DNA from: Streptantibioticus cattleyicolor NRRL 8057 = DSM 46488
GTDB lineage: Bacteria > Actinomycetota > Actinomycetes > Streptomycetales > Streptomycetaceae
Direction of reading: 5' to 3'
Length of the DNA stretch: 64,000 nt
Assembly: GCF_000240165.1 (NCBI RefSeq)
Contig: NC_017586.1
Coordinates: forward strand, 4,973,228-5,037,227
Made by a program: the position numbers and the translations under genes. Below, one piece after another: positions 43,196 through 50,766 of this stretch. The notes beneath the pieces are model-generated. The model was not told the DNA's origin. It did not search any database and worked only from the letters and a program-made list of their open reading frames with translations. The stretch's first letter is position 1. Each line of letters opens with the position of its first letter.

Positions 43196-43822
43196 TCACC
43201 CCTCCCGCACCGCGGACTCCTCCCCCTCACCCCCGCTGCGCTCCGGGATCGCCGAGGTGCGGACGCCGGCCCATTGGCGGAGGTCGTCGGGGCCGGGGAA
43301 GTTGGCGACGTTCTTGTCGAGGGGGTTGCTGCTGTACTGGTGGAAGAGCCAGGGGTGTTTGATGCGGGGGTGGCCGGGGGTGGTGTAGTCGGCGATCCAC
43401 AGGCCGTCGGCGCAGGAGGAGTCGGTGTCGACGGAGAGCCAGTTGTTGCGGTCGCAGTAGAGGATGACGCGGTGGCCGGGGCACTTCTCCTTGACGTGGC
43501 GCAGCCAGGAGTCCTTGTAGGTGCGGGCGTCGGCGTCGGAGACGTTCTGGCCGTACCACTCCCAGTCGAGGCAGAGGACGTCGCCGTCGGCGAGTTCGAG
43601 CTGCTTGAGGAAGTGATCGGCCTCCGTCACGGCCGAGTTGGCGATGTGCGGGTAGTGGTAGAAGCCGGTGACGATCCCGGCTTTGCGGGCGGTGGCACGT
43701 TGGGCGACCCATTTGGGGTTGACGTAGGACATGCCCTCGGTGACCTTGATGAAGACGAAGGCCAGCCCGGAGGCCGAGTAGTCGGTGGGCTGGTACGAGC
43801 TGACGTCGATGCCGTTGAGCAT
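43196..43822 (-). CDS. GH25-family muramidase-like protein without signal peptide
   Basis: The 208-aa protein has the glycoside hydrolase 25 fold: GIDVSSYQ at the start (Asp6), FIKVTEG, GFYHYPH, and the catalytic pair in CLDWEW (Asp86, Glu88). GH25 enzymes cleave peptidoglycan between N-acetylmuramic acid and N-acetylglucosamine. Unlike secreted streptomycete lysozymes it has no signal peptide and no cell-wall-binding domain, as in phage endolysins. ATG at 43822 has GAGGAGG 9 nt upstream. It lies behind the EACC1 operon on the same strand but 410 bp away. It may be a phage-derived remnant or act in cell lysis; both are inference. Confidence 0.85.
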   Translation of the reverse strand: MLNGIDVSSYQPTDYSASGLAFVFIKVTEGMSYVNPKWVAQRATARKAGIVTGFYHYPHIANSAVTEADHFLKQLELADGDVLCLDWEWYGQNVSDADARTYKDSWLRHVKEKCPGHRVILYCDRNNWLSVDTDSSCADGLWIADYTTPGHPRIKHPWLFHQYSSNPLDKNVANFPGPDDLRQWAGVRTSAIPERSGGEGEESAVREG

Positions 43823-44000
43823 GGGTGTGCGCCTCCTCGTTCGTGGGGGGGTGAGGCGGGGCGGGCCGCCACGGGGCGTGGCGGACGCTATAGGGGTTTG
43901 ACGGTGGTTTACCCCGTCACGCGGCCACCGTAGCCCGTTCGGAGGAGCGCGGAGCAGGCGGAACGGTTCCGCTCACTCGTGGGTGGCTACGGTCGCTTCC

Positions 44001-45209
44001 GTGACCGTCAGTGACAGGCCGGATGTCGGGGAAGCGCGGGGAACGGCCGCGGGTGCGCGGGCGGACGGGGGCGGGGTGCGGCCGGTCCTCGCCGAGGTGC
44101 GGTTGTCGGCGTTCAAGCGCCATCGCGGGGCGGCCTTCGGGCTCGCCCCGGTCACCGTCTTCGCCGGGCCGGGCGGCAGCGGGAAGACCAGTGTGCTGGA
44201 GGCGCTGTCCCTGCTGGCGCTGCTGGGCCGGGGCGAGGCGGTGGAGGACGCCATCGCGGCGGTGGTGCGCGGTGGCGCCGGCGCGTGCGCCCCGCAAGGG
44301 GGCGCGTCGGACGGACAAGGGCGCCGTGGCTTCCGCCTCGGCTGCTCGGTGGCGGGCCCGCAGGGCACCGTGCGGCTCGACCTCGCCGTGCAGACCGAGC
44401 CCGAGGTGCGCGTCGTGGGCGAACGGCTCACCGCGGGCGACCGCGTGCTGCTGTCCACCGCGTTGCGGGACCCGGCCCGGCGGTGCGTCGAGGCGGTGCG
44501 CCACACCGCGGACGGCGCCCCCGGCGCGCGGACGCCGTTGCCGGACGACCGGCTGGTCACCGCCTCGCTGCCGCTGCGGGTGGCCGGCAGCACGCCGGGA
44601 CAGCGGCTGGTGGTGGCCGCCGCCGAGCAGGTGCTGGTCGCGCTGCGCTCGGTCTTCCCGGTGGATCCGCGGCCGGAACGGATGCGCGGGCCGGTGCCGG
44701 TCGGGGACGGGCGGTTGCGCGGCGGGTGCGACAACCTCTCGGCGGTGCTCCACCGCACCCGGGACGAGTGCCGTACCCGGCACGCCGCGCTGGTGGCCGC
44801 TGCCCGGGAGGCGTGCGCGGGGCCCGTCGCCGGGGTGGTCACCGTGGAACGCGGCGGCAGCGGCCGGGTGATGGCGGCCCTCGACCGCGGACCGCTCGGG
44901 CTCACCCCGTTCGACCGGCTCGGCGACGGCGAACTGCGCTTCCTGGCCATGGCGTTGGTGCTGCTCACCGGGCCCGACGTGCTGGAGATGGACCACGCCG
45001 CCGAGGTGCCCGCCGCCCTGCAGGCCATGACCGTCCTCGCGGACGGCCTCGACACCGGCATGGACGCCGTCCAGACCCGGCAACTCCTCTCCCTGGCCGC
45101 CCGCGCCACCGCCCGCGGCCACGTACGCGTCGCGGCCACCGCGTACGGCACCGGGTGGGCGGGGGAGGGGGCCGAGGTGATCGAGCTGGGGGAGGCGGAC
45201 GGCGAGTGA
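44001..45209 (+). CDS. AAA/ABC-type ATPase of unknown function (RecF/OLD-like)
   Basis: The 402-aa protein has Walker A GPGGSGKTS (residues 56-64) preceded by the strand-turn LSAFKRHRGAAFGLAPVTVF typical of RecF/SMC-like ATPases, and an ABC-signature-like LGDGELRFLAMALVLLTGP near residue 310. Walker B is degenerate (DVLEMDHAAE), and a long variable middle region has no known motif. The function is unknown. GTG at 44001 follows a -10-like TACGGT and may be leaderless; GTG at 43983 is an alternative. It is divergent from the GH25 gene across 178 bp, so a functional link to that gene or to the conflict system is possible but unproven. Confidence 0.7.
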   Translation: MTVSDRPDVGEARGTAAGARADGGGVRPVLAEVRLSAFKRHRGAAFGLAPVTVFAGPGGSGKTSVLEALSLLALLGRGEAVEDAIAAVVRGGAGACAPQGGASDGQGRRGFRLGCSVAGPQGTVRLDLAVQTEPEVRVVGERLTAGDRVLLSTALRDPARRCVEAVRHTADGAPGARTPLPDDRLVTASLPLRVAGSTPGQRLVVAAAEQVLVALRSVFPVDPRPERMRGPVPVGDGRLRGGCDNLSAVLHRTRDECRTRHAALVAAAREACAGPVAGVVTVERGGSGRVMAALDRGPLGLTPFDRLGDGELRFLAMALVLLTGPDVLEMDHAAEVPAALQAMTVLADGLDTGMDAVQTRQLLSLAARATARGHVRVAATAYGTGWAGEGAEVIELGEADGE

Positions 45210-45220
45210 GCGGAGGTGGG

Positions 45221-45285
45221 CGTACGGGACGGGGGCGCGGGCGTACGGACGGGTCGCGGGGGCGCTGACGTACGGGACGGGGGCG
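45221..45285 (+). repeat. Short degenerate tandem repeat between ATPase and MazG genes
   Basis: The 17-mer CGTACGGGACGGGGGCG occurs exactly at 45221-45237 and 45269-45285, and a diverged third copy (CGTACGGACGGGTCGCGGGG) lies between at 45242-45261. Confidence 0.8.
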
Positions 45286-45310
45286 TGCGCGGCGCGTCGG
45301 CGCCGTGCGG

Positions 45311-45316
45311 TACACC
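45311..45316 (+). promoter_or_regulatory. -10 box (TACACC) of a leaderless transcript
   Basis: TACACC lies 7 nt upstream of the GTG of the MazG-like gene; no ribosome binding site precedes the gene. Confidence 0.4.
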
Positions 45317-45323
45317 TGATGCG

Positions 45324-45644
45324 GTGACCGATGATCTCAACGCCCTGCGGCGCCGGCTCGCCGAGTTCGCGGCGGCCCGCCGGTGGCAGCCCTACCACAC
45401 GCCCAAGAACCTCGCCGCCGCGCTCAGCGTCGAGGCGTCGGAACTGCTGGAGATCTTCCAGTGGCTCACCCCCGAGGAGTCGTCACGGGTGATGGCGGAC
45501 CCGGACACCGCGCACCGGGTCGAGGACGAGGTCGCCGACGTGCTCGCCTACCTCCTCCAGTTCTGCGAGGTGCTCGGCGTCGACCCGCTCGCCGCGCTCG
45601 CCGCCAAGATCGACCGCAACGAACGGCGCTTTCCGCCGGTGTGA
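45324..45644 (+). CDS. MazG-like nucleotide pyrophosphohydrolase
   Basis: The 106-aa protein has the all-alpha NTP pyrophosphatase motif: ASELLEIFQWL (the E-x-x-E-(I)-F-x-W helix near residues 37-47) and DEVADVLAYLLQFC (the second metal helix near 72-85). Enzymes of this small MazG/RS21-C6 type hydrolyse dCTP analogues or other NTPs to monophosphates, acting in nucleotide-pool cleaning. The second helix begins E-D-E-V-A-D, so both acidic pairs are kept. It stands alone between the ATPase and egt genes. Confidence 0.9.
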   Translation: MTDDLNALRRRLAEFAAARRWQPYHTPKNLAAALSVEASELLEIFQWLTPEESSRVMADPDTAHRVEDEVADVLAYLLQFCEVLGVDPLAALAAKIDRNERRFPPV

Positions 45645-45951
45645 CGGCCGGGGCGCGCCGGCCGGTGTGCGGGTTCAACGCGCCCTGCCCGCCCGGGGTT
45701 CCCGCTTCGTGGCGCCGACAGGTTTCGGTCACCTGTTCGGGTGAATATCGGTCTTCGTGGGGCTGCTGGGGAATCTTCCCGTGATCCTCGGGAGTTGATC
45801 GCGGCGTAAGGGGGGAGACGGATCCGGGGGGAGTGACCGTCAGGTGAACAAATATTCACAAAGTGCGACAAACGGTGCGTGTCGCCCGCGATCGTGGTGC
45901 AGTGGTCTCGTTGCTGAGAGACCCACCGTCGACCGACAAGGGGGCGAGGCG
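45645..45951. other. 307-bp region upstream of egtA
   Basis: It contains two 5-bp inverted repeats with 6-nt spacers: TCACC/GGTGA at 45729-45744 and the AT-rich GTGAA/TTCAC at 45844-45859. Either may be an operator for the egt operon. No extra gene is supported. Confidence 0.45.
45844..45859 (+). promoter_or_regulatory. AT-rich palindrome upstream of egtA
   Basis: GTGAACAAATATTCAC has perfect 5-bp arms around CAAATA and stands out in this GC-rich sequence, 92 bp before the egtA start. A related element with the same geometry (TCACC-N6-GGTGA) is at 45729-45744. No regulator is assigned. Confidence 0.35.
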
Positions 45952-47643
45952 ATGCCGGAGAAGTCTCCGGGCCGCGCCGGACGAGACCCGGCGCAGCGCA
46001 CAACGACGACCACCGCTCAGGGCCCACCGCCAGGCTCTCCGGTGCCCGCACCGGACACCGCCGGGCCGGCCGGAACCGCGCCACCGCGGCTGACGGCGCC
46101 CACGGCCTCCACCGCCCCGCCGGACCGGCTGGGCGCGGTCACCGGTGCGGCACCGCGGGGTGCCGACAGGGCCGCGTCGGCCCCGGGTGCGCCCGGCGCG
46201 AGGTCGGGTGCGGTCGCGGCCGTACTGCGGACCCGCCCGCGCGTGACGGTGGCCGGGACGCCGGAGCCGGGCGGGACGGGGCCCGGCGCGGGGGAGGTGA
46301 CCGGGGACGAGCCGATCACCTTGGCCGAGGCGGAGGAACGGGCCCGGGGGATCTGTTTCAAGAACGGCCCGCCCAGCCGTGTCGGCGTCGAGCTGGAATG
46401 GCTCGTCCACGACGCGGCCGACCCGGCGGCACCGGCCGCCCCGGAACGGCTCGCCGCGGCCTTCGACGGGCTGCGGACGCTCCGGCTCGGTTCCGCGCTC
46501 ACCCGGGAGCCGGGCGGGCAGATCGAGCTCAGCTCGGCCCCCGCCGCCTCCCTCACCGCCTGCGTGGACGCGATGGCCGCCGACCTCGCCCAGGTCCGCG
46601 AGCGGCTGCGGGACCACGGGCTCGTCCTCGCCGGATACGGTCACGAACCCCGGCACCGGCCCCGCCGGGTGCTCGACCAGCCGCGTTACGCCGCGATGGA
46701 GAGCTACTTCGACCGCCACTGGCCGGTCGGCCGGGCCATGATGTGCGGCACCGCCTCGGTGCAGGTCTGCCTGGACGCCGGCCACGACGACCACGGCCCG
46801 CGCGGTTACCGGCACCGCTGGCGACTCGCCCACCTCCTCGGGCCCGTGCTGATCGCCGCCTTCGCCCACTCGCCGTTCAGCCGCGGCCGGCCCACCGGCT
46901 TCCGGTCCACCCGGCAGGCGGTCTGGATCGCGCTCGACCCGTCCCGCACCTGCGCCCCGCCCGGCATCGCCGATCCCCGCACCGACCCCAGGGACGCCTG
47001 GGCGCGGTACGCGCTGGACGCACCGGTGCTCTGCGTCCGCCAGGACGACGGACGCTGGGAGGTGCCCGACGACGGGATGACCTTCCGGCAGTGGATACAC
47101 CGGGGCGGCGGGCCGCGCGGCGGCCACCCGGGCCGGACGGCGACCGCGCCACGACCGCCCACCGCGGACGACCTCGCCTACCACCTGACCACGCTCTTCC
47201 CACCGGTCAGACCCCGCGGCCACCTGGAGCTGCGCATGATCGACGCGCAGCCGGGCGCCGACGGCTGGATCGTGCCGCTCGCGGTCACCACGGCCCTGCT
47301 CGACGACCCCGAGGCGGCCACCGCGGCCCACCGGACGCTGGCGCCGCTCGCCGACCGGGTCCGCGGCGACGCCCCCGGCGGCCCGCTGTGGCGGCGGGCG
47401 GCCCGGCACGGTCTCACCGACCCGGTGCTGCGGCGGGCCGCGGTGGCCTGCTTCGCCGCCGCTCAGGAGGGGCTGGAACGGCTGGGCGCGTCCGCCGCGA
47501 TCCGCGCCGCCGTGGACGAGTTCACCGAACGCCATGTGGCGCGGGGCCGATGTCCCGCCGACGACCTGCTCGACACGTTCCTCGCGGAGCGCCGGACGCC
47601 CGTCCGCCCGGCCCCGCCCGCCGGAAAGGACGGCAGCGCGTGA
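45952..47643 (+). CDS. egtA: Ergothioneine biosynthesis glutamate-cysteine ligase EgtA
   Basis: EgtA makes gamma-glutamylcysteine, the sulfur donor for ergothioneine. The GCS2-type core runs from about residue 130 to 555: ICFKNGPPSRVGVELEWLVH, LTREPGGQIELSSAP, MMCGTASVQVCLDAGH and HLELRMIDAQPG are family motifs. The protein is 563 aa from the ATG at 45952 (GGGGGCGAGG upstream), but the first 120 residues are a Pro/Ala/Gly-rich, probably disordered extension that I do not recall in other EgtA proteins; the true start may be downstream, for example the GTG at 46297. The stop overlaps egtB by four bases. Confidence 0.9.
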   Translation: MPEKSPGRAGRDPAQRTTTTTAQGPPPGSPVPAPDTAGPAGTAPPRLTAPTASTAPPDRLGAVTGAAPRGADRAASAPGAPGARSGAVAAVLRTRPRVTVAGTPEPGGTGPGAGEVTGDEPITLAEAEERARGICFKNGPPSRVGVELEWLVHDAADPAAPAAPERLAAAFDGLRTLRLGSALTREPGGQIELSSAPAASLTACVDAMAADLAQVRERLRDHGLVLAGYGHEPRHRPRRVLDQPRYAAMESYFDRHWPVGRAMMCGTASVQVCLDAGHDDHGPRGYRHRWRLAHLLGPVLIAAFAHSPFSRGRPTGFRSTRQAVWIALDPSRTCAPPGIADPRTDPRDAWARYALDAPVLCVRQDDGRWEVPDDGMTFRQWIHRGGGPRGGHPGRTATAPRPPTADDLAYHLTTLFPPVRPRGHLELRMIDAQPGADGWIVPLAVTTALLDDPEAATAAHRTLAPLADRVRGDAPGGPLWRRAARHGLTDPVLRRAAVACFAAAQEGLERLGASAAIRAAVDEFTERHVARGRCPADDLLDTFLAERRTPVRPAPPAGKDGSA

Positions 47644-49001
47644 CCACCCCGTACCCCGCGACACCCCGCCCCGGGGCCGACGGCATCGATCCCGAGCACC
47701 AGCGGCGGCGCGCCGTCGAGGTGCTGACCGCCGCCCGCAGCCGCACCGCGGCCCTGACCACCTGCGTGGACGACCACGACCTGACCGCCCAGCACTCTCC
47801 GCTGATGTCCCCCCTGGTCTGGGACCTGGCGCACATCGCCAACCAGGAGGAGCAGTGGCTGCTGCGCACCGTCGGCCGGCGTGCGGCGATCCGTCCCGAC
47901 ATCGACCCGATCTACGACGCCTTCGAGCACCCCCGGGCGGACCGTCCCGGCCTGCCGCTGCTCCCGCCCGGCGAGGCGCGCGGCTACGCCGCCGAGGTAC
48001 GCGGCCGGGTGCTCGACGTGCTGGAGGGCGCCCGGTTCACCGGCACGCCGCTGCTGGAGGCCGGGTTCGCCTTCGGCATGATCGCCCAGCACGAGCAGCA
48101 GCACGACGAGACCATGCTCATCACCCACCAACTGCGCCGGGGCCCGGCCGCGTTGAGCGCGCCGCCGCCCCCGCCGGCCCCCGTCGACGCCGCCCTGCTC
48201 CCGGCCGAAGTGCTCATCCCCGGCGGCCCGTTCACCATGGGCACCGACACCGAGCCGTGGGCGCTGGACAACGAACGCCCCGCCCACCAGGTCGAGGTGG
48301 CCCCGTTCTTCCTGGACACCGTGCCGGTCACCTGCGGCGCCTACCAGCGGTTCATCGAGGACGGCGGCTACCACGACGAGCGCTGGTGGGAGCCGCGTGG
48401 CTGGGCCATGGTCCGCGAACACCGCCTTGAGGCACCGCTGTTCTGGTCCCGCGAGGGCAACGGCTGGATCCGCCGCCGCTTCGGGGTGACCGAGCCGGTG
48501 CCGGCCGACGAGCCGGCGCTCCACGTCAGCTGGTACGAGGCCGACGCCTACGCGCGCTGGGCCGGCCGCAGACTGCCCACCGAGGCGGAATGGGAGAAGG
48601 CCGCCCGCCACGACCCGGCCACCGGACGCTCCCGGCGCTTCCCCTGGGGCGACGCCGAACCCTCCCCCGACCACGCCAACCTCGGCCAGCGCCATCTGCG
48701 TCCCGCCCCGGCCGGCGGCTACCCCGCCGGGGCCTCCCCGCACGGGGTGCGCCAGCTCATCGGTGACGTGTGGGAGTGGACGGCCGGGGACTTCCTGCCC
48801 TACCCCGGCTTCCGGGCGTTCCCGTACCGGGAGTACAGCGAGGTTTTCTTCGGCGGCGACTACAAGGTGCTGCGCGGCGGCTCCTTCGCGGTCGACCCGG
48901 TCGCCTGCCGGGGCACCTTCCGCAACTGGGACCACCCGGTCCGCCGGCAGATATTCGCCGGCTTCCGCACCGCCCGCGACGCGGCCCCGGAGCGCACCTG
49001 A
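47640..49001 (+). CDS. egtB: Ergothioneine biosynthesis sulfoxide synthase EgtB
   Basis: The 453-aa non-haem iron enzyme joins gamma-glutamylcysteine to hercynine with O2. An N-terminal DinB-like domain gives the iron ligands His65 (WDLAHIAN) and the HxxxH pair His151/His155 in QHEQQHDETM. The C-terminal half is a formylglycine-generating-enzyme-type (C-type lectin) domain: PFTMGTDTE, YEADAYARWAGRRLPTEAEW, GDVWEWT and LRGGSFAVDP. GTG at 47640 sits inside the egtA stop, and the egtB stop overlaps egtC by one base. Confidence 0.96.
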   Translation: MTTPYPATPRPGADGIDPEHQRRRAVEVLTAARSRTAALTTCVDDHDLTAQHSPLMSPLVWDLAHIANQEEQWLLRTVGRRAAIRPDIDPIYDAFEHPRADRPGLPLLPPGEARGYAAEVRGRVLDVLEGARFTGTPLLEAGFAFGMIAQHEQQHDETMLITHQLRRGPAALSAPPPPPAPVDAALLPAEVLIPGGPFTMGTDTEPWALDNERPAHQVEVAPFFLDTVPVTCGAYQRFIEDGGYHDERWWEPRGWAMVREHRLEAPLFWSREGNGWIRRRFGVTEPVPADEPALHVSWYEADAYARWAGRRLPTEAEWEKAARHDPATGRSRRFPWGDAEPSPDHANLGQRHLRPAPAGGYPAGASPHGVRQLIGDVWEWTAGDFLPYPGFRAFPYREYSEVFFGGDYKVLRGGSFAVDPVACRGTFRNWDHPVRRQIFAGFRTARDAAPERT

Positions 49002-49753
49002 TGTGCCGTCACATCGCCTACCTGGGGCCGGAGATCACGCTCGGCGAGGTGCTGGTCGAGCCGCCGCACTCGTTGTACCGGCAGTCGTGGGCGCCACGCC
49101 GGCAGCGCTACGGCACGGTCAACGCGGACGGCTTCGGCGTCGGCTGGTACGCGCCGCCGGACCCGGTGCCGGCCCGTTACCGCAGGACGGGGCCGATCTG
49201 GGCCGACCCGTCGGTCAAGGATCTGGCCCGGGTGGTGCGCACCGGCGCGCTGCTGGCCGCCGTCCGGGACACCACCGACGGCTCCGCCCCCGACGAGTCC
49301 GCCGCCGCCCCGTACGGCGCCGGGCCCTGGCTGTTCAGCCACAACGGCGCCCTGCCGGGGTGGCCGGAGAGCGTGGCCGGCCTCGTCGCCGAACTGCCCC
49401 CGGAGGACCTGCTGCGCATCGAGGCCCGCTGCGACTCGGCGCTGGTGTGGGCGCTGGTGCTGCACCGGCTGCGGGCCGGCCAGCCACCCGGCGAGGCGCT
49501 GGCCGACACCGTCACCGCCGTCGCGGCGCACACCGACGCGCGGCTCAACCTGCTGCTCACCGACGGCACCGCCATCGCCGCCACCGCCTGGGGCGACACC
49601 CTGTGGCACCGACTGGAACCGGGCCGCCAGGTCGTCGTCGCCTCCGAGCCCCACGACGACCGGCCCGGCTGGACGGAACTGCCCGACCGCGCCCTGCTGC
49701 TCGCCACCCGCGACGGCGTCGACGTCACCCCCCTCAAGGAGCCTCCCGCATGA
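49001..49753 (+). CDS. egtC: Ergothioneine biosynthesis amidohydrolase EgtC
   Basis: A 250-aa class-II glutamine-amidotransferase-fold hydrolase that removes the glutamate from gamma-glutamyl-hercynylcysteine sulfoxide. The catalytic cysteine is residue 2 (MCRHIAYLGP), exposed after Met removal. NADGFGVGWY and FSHNGALPG are the substrate-pocket and oxyanion motifs of the Ntn fold. The ATG shares one base with the egtB stop (TGATG), and the end overlaps egtD by four bases. Confidence 0.95.
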   Translation: MCRHIAYLGPEITLGEVLVEPPHSLYRQSWAPRRQRYGTVNADGFGVGWYAPPDPVPARYRRTGPIWADPSVKDLARVVRTGALLAAVRDTTDGSAPDESAAAPYGAGPWLFSHNGALPGWPESVAGLVAELPPEDLLRIEARCDSALVWALVLHRLRAGQPPGEALADTVTAVAAHTDARLNLLLTDGTAIAATAWGDTLWHRLEPGRQVVVASEPHDDRPGWTELPDRALLLATRDGVDVTPLKEPPA

Positions 49754-50724
49754 GCGCGTTCACCCTGACCAGGCTGCTCCCCGCCGACGCCGCCGGGGCC
49801 ACGCTCCGTGCCGACGTACGGGCCGGACTGACCGCCGACCCCAAGCAGTTGCCGCCCAAGTGGTTCTACGACGCCCGCGGCAGCGAGCTGTTCGAGGAGA
49901 TCACCCGGCTGCCGGAGTACTACCCGACCCGGGCCGAGCGCGCGATCCTCCGGGAGCGCTCCGACGCCATCGCCGAGGCGGCCGGCGCCCGTACCCTGGT
50001 CGAACTCGGCTCCGGATCCTCGGAGAAGACCCGGCTGCTGATCGACGCCCTGCGCCGGCGCGGCACGCTGGAGCGGTACATCCCGGTGGACGTCAGCGAC
50101 AGCGCGCTCGAACAGGCGGGGCAGGCGCTCCTCGCCGACTACCCCGGGCTCACCGTGCACGCCGTCGTCGCCGACTTCACCGAACGCCTCGACCTGCCGC
50201 CGGGTCCCGGGCCCCGGCTGGTCGCCTTCCTCGGCGGCACCATCGGCAACCTGCTGCCCGCCGAACGCGCCGCGTTCCTCGGCTCGGTGCGCGCCGCGCT
50301 GGGCCCGCGGGACGCGCTGCTGCTCGGCACCGACCTGGTGAAGGACGAACGCACGCTGGTCGCCGCCTACGACGACGCGGCCGGGGTGACCGCCGAGTTC
50401 AACAAGAACGTGCTCTCCGTGCTCCGCCGCGAACTCGGCGCCGACCTGACCCCGGAGGACTTCGACCACGTGGCGCTGTGGAACCGCGAGCAGGAGTGGA
50501 TCGAGATGCGGCTGCGCGCCCGCACCGCGCTCACCGCGAAGATCCCGGCGCTCGACCTCGCGGTGCGCTTCGCGGCCGGCGAGGAGCTGCGCACCGAGGT
50601 GTCGGCCAAGTTCCGCGAGGCCGGGGTGCGTACCGAGCTGAAGGAGGCCGGTCTCGAACTGACCCACTGGTGGACCGACGAGGAGGGGCGTTTCGCACTG
50701 TCACTCGCGCGTCCGCTCGGCTGA
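49750..50724 (+). CDS. egtD: Histidine N-alpha-methyltransferase EgtD
   Basis: The 324-aa SAM-dependent enzyme trimethylates L-histidine to hercynine, the first step of ergothioneine synthesis. Motifs: KWFYDARGSELFEEI, the SAM loop VELGSGSSEKTRLL, DVSDSALEQAG and FLGGTIGNL, then the histidine-binding tail ending WWTDEEGRFALSLARP. It closes the egtABCD operon. No egtE (the PLP-dependent C-S lyase) follows, which is usual in Streptomyces; the last step must be encoded elsewhere. Confidence 0.97.
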   Translation: MSAFTLTRLLPADAAGATLRADVRAGLTADPKQLPPKWFYDARGSELFEEITRLPEYYPTRAERAILRERSDAIAEAAGARTLVELGSGSSEKTRLLIDALRRRGTLERYIPVDVSDSALEQAGQALLADYPGLTVHAVVADFTERLDLPPGPGPRLVAFLGGTIGNLLPAERAAFLGSVRAALGPRDALLLGTDLVKDERTLVAAYDDAAGVTAEFNKNVLSVLRRELGADLTPEDFDHVALWNREQEWIEMRLRARTALTAKIPALDLAVRFAAGEELRTEVSAKFREAGVRTELKEAGLELTHWWTDEEGRFALSLARPLG

Positions 50725-50766
50725 GTGGTTCGCGTTCCACGGGTCGGGCGGGTGCAGGATTGAGGC

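Noticed and set aside
38397-43900. Integrated phage or integrative element bounded by attachment sites
   Set aside because: No integrase, transposase, tRNA gene or flanking direct repeat was found around the EACC1/GH25 segment, so it is called an accessory insertion of unknown origin only.
45221-45285. CRISPR-like array
   Set aside because: Only two exact copies of a 17-mer and one diverged copy, with no regular unique spacers and no cas genes in the window.
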